The notes under the pieces are model-generated. The model did no database searches and had not been told where the DNA came from. It saw nothing but the letters and a program-made list of their open reading frames with translations. 15,930 nt of DNA. It comes from Bacteroidales bacterium. Its GTDB lineage: Bacteria > Bacteroidota > Bacteroidia > Bacteroidales > CG2-30-32-10. The DNA is taken from assembly GCA_035353855.1 (NCBI GenBank), contig DAOQAK010000072.1, positions 1 through 15,930 of the forward strand, given 5' to 3'. Of the stretch, positions 14,358 through 15,930 are shown piece after piece (positions within the stretch are counted from its first letter, which is position 1; every line of letters begins with the position of its first letter). The translations under genes and the position numbers were made by a program.

Positions 14358-15512
14358 TTTGCCTATTTTTCTTATACTACCATCATTATATTGATATATA
14401 AAAATACCATTTTCTATTTTCTCTGGGTTTACTTTTTGTCCCATAAGGTTGAATATATATAATAGCTTAGGTGCGTGTAAAGTTAAATTTTCATCAATTG
14501 AAGTAGTACAATTTGTACTCCATGAAGCGAAGCTGTCTTTTGTCCAATTAGTAGGGTCGGTAGTTGTTAGTCCTAGTTGGGTGCTGTTAACACATATTTC
14601 GAATAGATTCGGGTTGTCGTAGCACCAAAGAGTTGATAACGCAGTATTATTGGTAACATCAAGGTTCGTAATTTGGTTCGTGGGACATGATAATCCCCAC
14701 AATTCGGTATTATTAGAAACATCAATGTTCGTGAGTTGGTTGTCATCACAGAATAAACTTTCCAATGCTGTGTTTGTACTAACATTTATACTTGTAAGTT
14801 TGTTACCGGGACACTGTATGGTTTTTAGCGCAGTATTGTTTGTAAGATTAATGCTCGTGAGTTGATTATAATCGCAATATAAATCTGTTAATGCAGGATC
14901 ATTACTAACATCAAGACTTGTGAGTTGGGTGTTATATTGAAAAACTACCAAAGATAAAGCAGATTTATTATTTGCACCAATTATGCTTGTTAACAGGCTG
15001 TCATATGCGCAACATAATTGCTGCAATGCTGTATTATTAGTAACATCAATGCTTGTGAGTTTATTAGATGAGAAATATAGAGCCTCCAAAGCAATATTTT
15101 TACTTACATCAAGACTCGTAAGTTGATTGTACGAGCAATATAAACCCGCCAAAGCAGTGTTTTGGCTTACATCAAGACTTGTAAGTTGATTGTAATCACA
15201 TTCTAAATCAAACAAAGCAGTATTTTGAGTCACATTGAGACTGGTAAGTTGGTTGGAGTCGCATTCTAATTGATATAATGCAGTAAATGTCTCTATGCCG
15301 GTTAAATCTGATATTGATTTATTATTCAGTCTTAACCATGTTATCACTTGTGCTTCGCTAAGCTGTATCTCACTGTCATGGTTTATATCAACATTATTTG
15401 GAGGTGCTATTAAAGCTGCTTTAAAGTTAGCATCAGGAATATTTACTATTTGTGCATTAGTTGTCAATGCTATAAATGACAAACAGATTAAAGCTAGATT
15501 CATTTTTTTCAT
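14340..15512 (-). CDS. Secreted LRR protein with EF-hand-like loop and T9SS-type C-terminus
   Basis: A 390-residue exported protein. Signal peptide 1-20 (cleavage after TTNA). Residues 42-53 form a 12-residue EF-hand-like loop with D42, N44, D46, E48, I49 and E53 in the canonical 1-3-5-7-8-12 positions, so calcium binding is likely. About 78-300 are eleven LRR units, mostly 21 residues, of the form ALxxLxCxxNQLTSLDVSxNT. Units five and six are longer (23 and 22) and the last is degenerate, as an end cap. About 345-390 resemble a T9SS type A sorting domain (LYIFNLMGQKV..., then NGIFIYQYND), which is cleaved when the protein is delivered to the surface. LRR proteins of this kind usually bind ligands or mediate adhesion; the target is unknown. 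The ATG at 15512 or the in-frame one at 15503 could start it; both give a working signal peptide. A -7 box lies about 54 nt upstream. Confidence 0.88.
   Translation of the reverse strand: MKKMNLALICLSFIALTTNAQIVNIPDANFKAALIAPPNNVDINHDSEIQLSEAQVITWLRLNNKSISDLTGIETFTALYQLECDSNQLTSLNVTQNTALFDLECDYNQLTSLDVSQNTALAGLYCSYNQLTSLDVSKNIALEALYFSSNKLTSIDVTNNTALQQLCCAYDSLLTSIIGANNKSALSLVVFQYNTQLTSLDVSNDPALTDLYCDYNQLTSINLTNNTALKTIQCPGNKLTSINVSTNTALESLFCDDNQLTNIDVSNNTELWGLSCPTNQITNLDVTNNTALSTLWCYDNPNLFEICVNSTQLGLTTTDPTNWTKDSFASWSTNCTTSIDENLTLHAPKLLYIFNLMGQKVNPEKIENGIFIYQYNDGSIRKIGKFDTFK
14613..15281 (-). repeat. 63-bp tandem repeats encoding the LRR units
   Basis: The LRR coding region repeats at 63 bp (21 residues), with a few units of 66 or 69 bp. 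Units are diverged, but some neighbours are close: the segments beginning at 15103 and 15166 share an opening that is identical for 14 nt (CTTACATCAAGACT) and nearly so for 26 nt, in exact 63-nt register. This suggests growth by unequal crossing-over or slippage. Confidence 0.8.
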
Positions 15513-15537
15513 ATTTTTTTATTTAATGTTTCTAATT

Positions 15538-15549
15538 ATGTTTGCTAAC
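15538..15549 (-). repeat. Boundary repeat, inverted third copy
   Basis: ATGTTTGCTAAC matches the reverse complement of GTTAGCAAACGT at 11 of 12 positions (T for C at 15539). It lies 25 nt upstream of the LRR start, so the LRR gene has one copy at each end in opposite orientations. Confidence 0.5.
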
Positions 15550-15565
15550 TTATTTATTACTTTAA

Positions 15566-15659
15566 CAAAAGTAGAGCAATCTTGTAATCATTGAATAGAT
15601 TGAAATACATTTTTTGTTTTTATTTTATTATCAAAATTAAACTTATTTCTTTTTTACAA
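15566..15659 (-). promoter_or_regulatory. Candidate promoters for the LRR gene
   Basis: Two exact TAnnTTTG matches on the minus strand. TACTTTTG (15573-15566) is 53 nt before the LRR ATG but has no well-spaced TTG. TAATTTTG (15639-15632) has a TTG (15659-15657) 17 nt upstream and would give a leader of about 115 nt; its -33 lies in the 3' end of the DUF1801 gene. Either could drive the LRR gene; the second has the better two-part match. Confidence 0.35.
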
Positions 15660-15930
15660 CAGCTCTTTCCAAATTTTCTTTTACTCTGAACTTTACAATT
15701 TTTGTAATAAGATTTAGTGGCAGCGGCTTGTTGAGAGGAAATTGCACCGAACCTTTTCCGCTTTTGTAAACAGATAATTCGTTTTTGAAATTTGCAATTC
15801 CTGATGATGTTGGATAAAACCCTATATGATTTTTCATTGCGGCAAAGTGAACCAAATTGCCTTTTAAAACATAAGTAGGGGTTGCTGAAAAATTCGAAGA
15901 TGCTTTATTTTCAGGAATTATCTGCATATT
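15643..15930 (-). CDS. DUF1801 (YdhG-like) protein, N-terminus beyond the window
   Basis: The visible 95 codons end at the stop 15643-15645 and remain open to the right edge, so this is the C-terminal two-thirds of a gene. GNLVHFAAMKNHIGFYP, then GKGSVQFPLNKPLPLNLITKIVKFR and a final ENLERAVVKKK, are the hallmarks of the DUF1801/YdhG family (CyaY/frataxin-like fold, about 115-130 residues, role unknown; some members are linked to iron). The ATG at 15927 is unlikely to be the true start: the preceding family region, about 25-30 residues of the IDEYI...R type, would be missing. It is divergent in sequence context from the LRR gene but on the same strand, 130 nt upstream of it. Confidence 0.8.
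   Translation of the reverse strand, partial: NMQIIPENKASSNFSATPTYVLKGNLVHFAAMKNHIGFYPTSSGIANFKNELSVYKSGKGSVQFPLNKPLPLNLITKIVKFRVKENLERAVVKKK

Noticed and set aside
14340..15512. Calling the LRR protein an internalin
   Set aside because: The 21-residue repeats resemble internalin-type LRRs in general, but there is no LPXTG anchor or internalin cap, and the C-terminus is of T9SS type.

Overview
The window looks like a chromosomal segment from an AT-rich member of the Bacteroidota, probably a Bacteroidia-type lineage. Four things support this: a single-polypeptide SecD-SecF fusion; a PorE-type protein (TPR, PD40, carboxypeptidase-regulatory and OmpA domains), a component of the type IX secretion system (T9SS); an LRR protein with a C-terminus resembling a T9SS sorting domain; and several copies of the Bacteroidota -7 promoter element TAnnTTTG, three of them with a TTG or TTTG -33 element 16-20 nt upstream. 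No rRNA, tRNA, CRISPR array, transposase or phage gene was found.

Layout. (1) Positions 1-3286: a two-gene unit of a putative lipoprotein and a DUF5723-type outer-membrane beta-barrel-like protein, with stop and start almost touching. (2) Positions 3380-6931: a protein-export block, secDF with a consensus promoter and a hairpin terminator, then tatA, whose candidate promoter sits between the terminator and its ATG. (3) Positions 7202-9537: a PorE-like envelope protein closed by a 15-bp-stem terminator. (4) Positions 9550-12848: the housekeeping run purM - prfA - pyrF. The prfA-pyrF gap carries two near-identical 27-nt palindromes and a decayed inverted third copy. (5) Positions 12916-15930, all on the minus strand: an RDD-family membrane protein, an unrecognised 235-residue protein, a secreted LRR protein with an EF-hand-like loop, and the 3' part of a DUF1801-family gene that runs off the right edge.

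How the genes fit together. SecDF drives late steps of Sec export and TatA belongs to the Tat pathway. Sec also delivers the lipoprotein, the DUF5723 protein, PorE and the LRR protein to the periplasm. PorE would tie the T9SS to peptidoglycan, and the LRR protein is a likely T9SS client. PurM and PyrF serve purine and pyrimidine synthesis, and PrfA ends translation.

The least ordinary part is the right third. A 12-nt motif, GTTAGCAAACGT or one mismatch from it, recurs at both ends of the 235-residue gene and both ends of the LRR gene (three copies, the right-hand one inverted). Two copies lie 1-3 nt beyond a stop codon. This could mark cassette-like insertion or a lineage-specific intergenic repeat, and in one copy it also forms a good promoter -7 box. 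I found no clearly new multi-gene system. The best undescribed candidates are these boundary repeats with the orphan gene between them, and the lipoprotein/DUF5723 pair.
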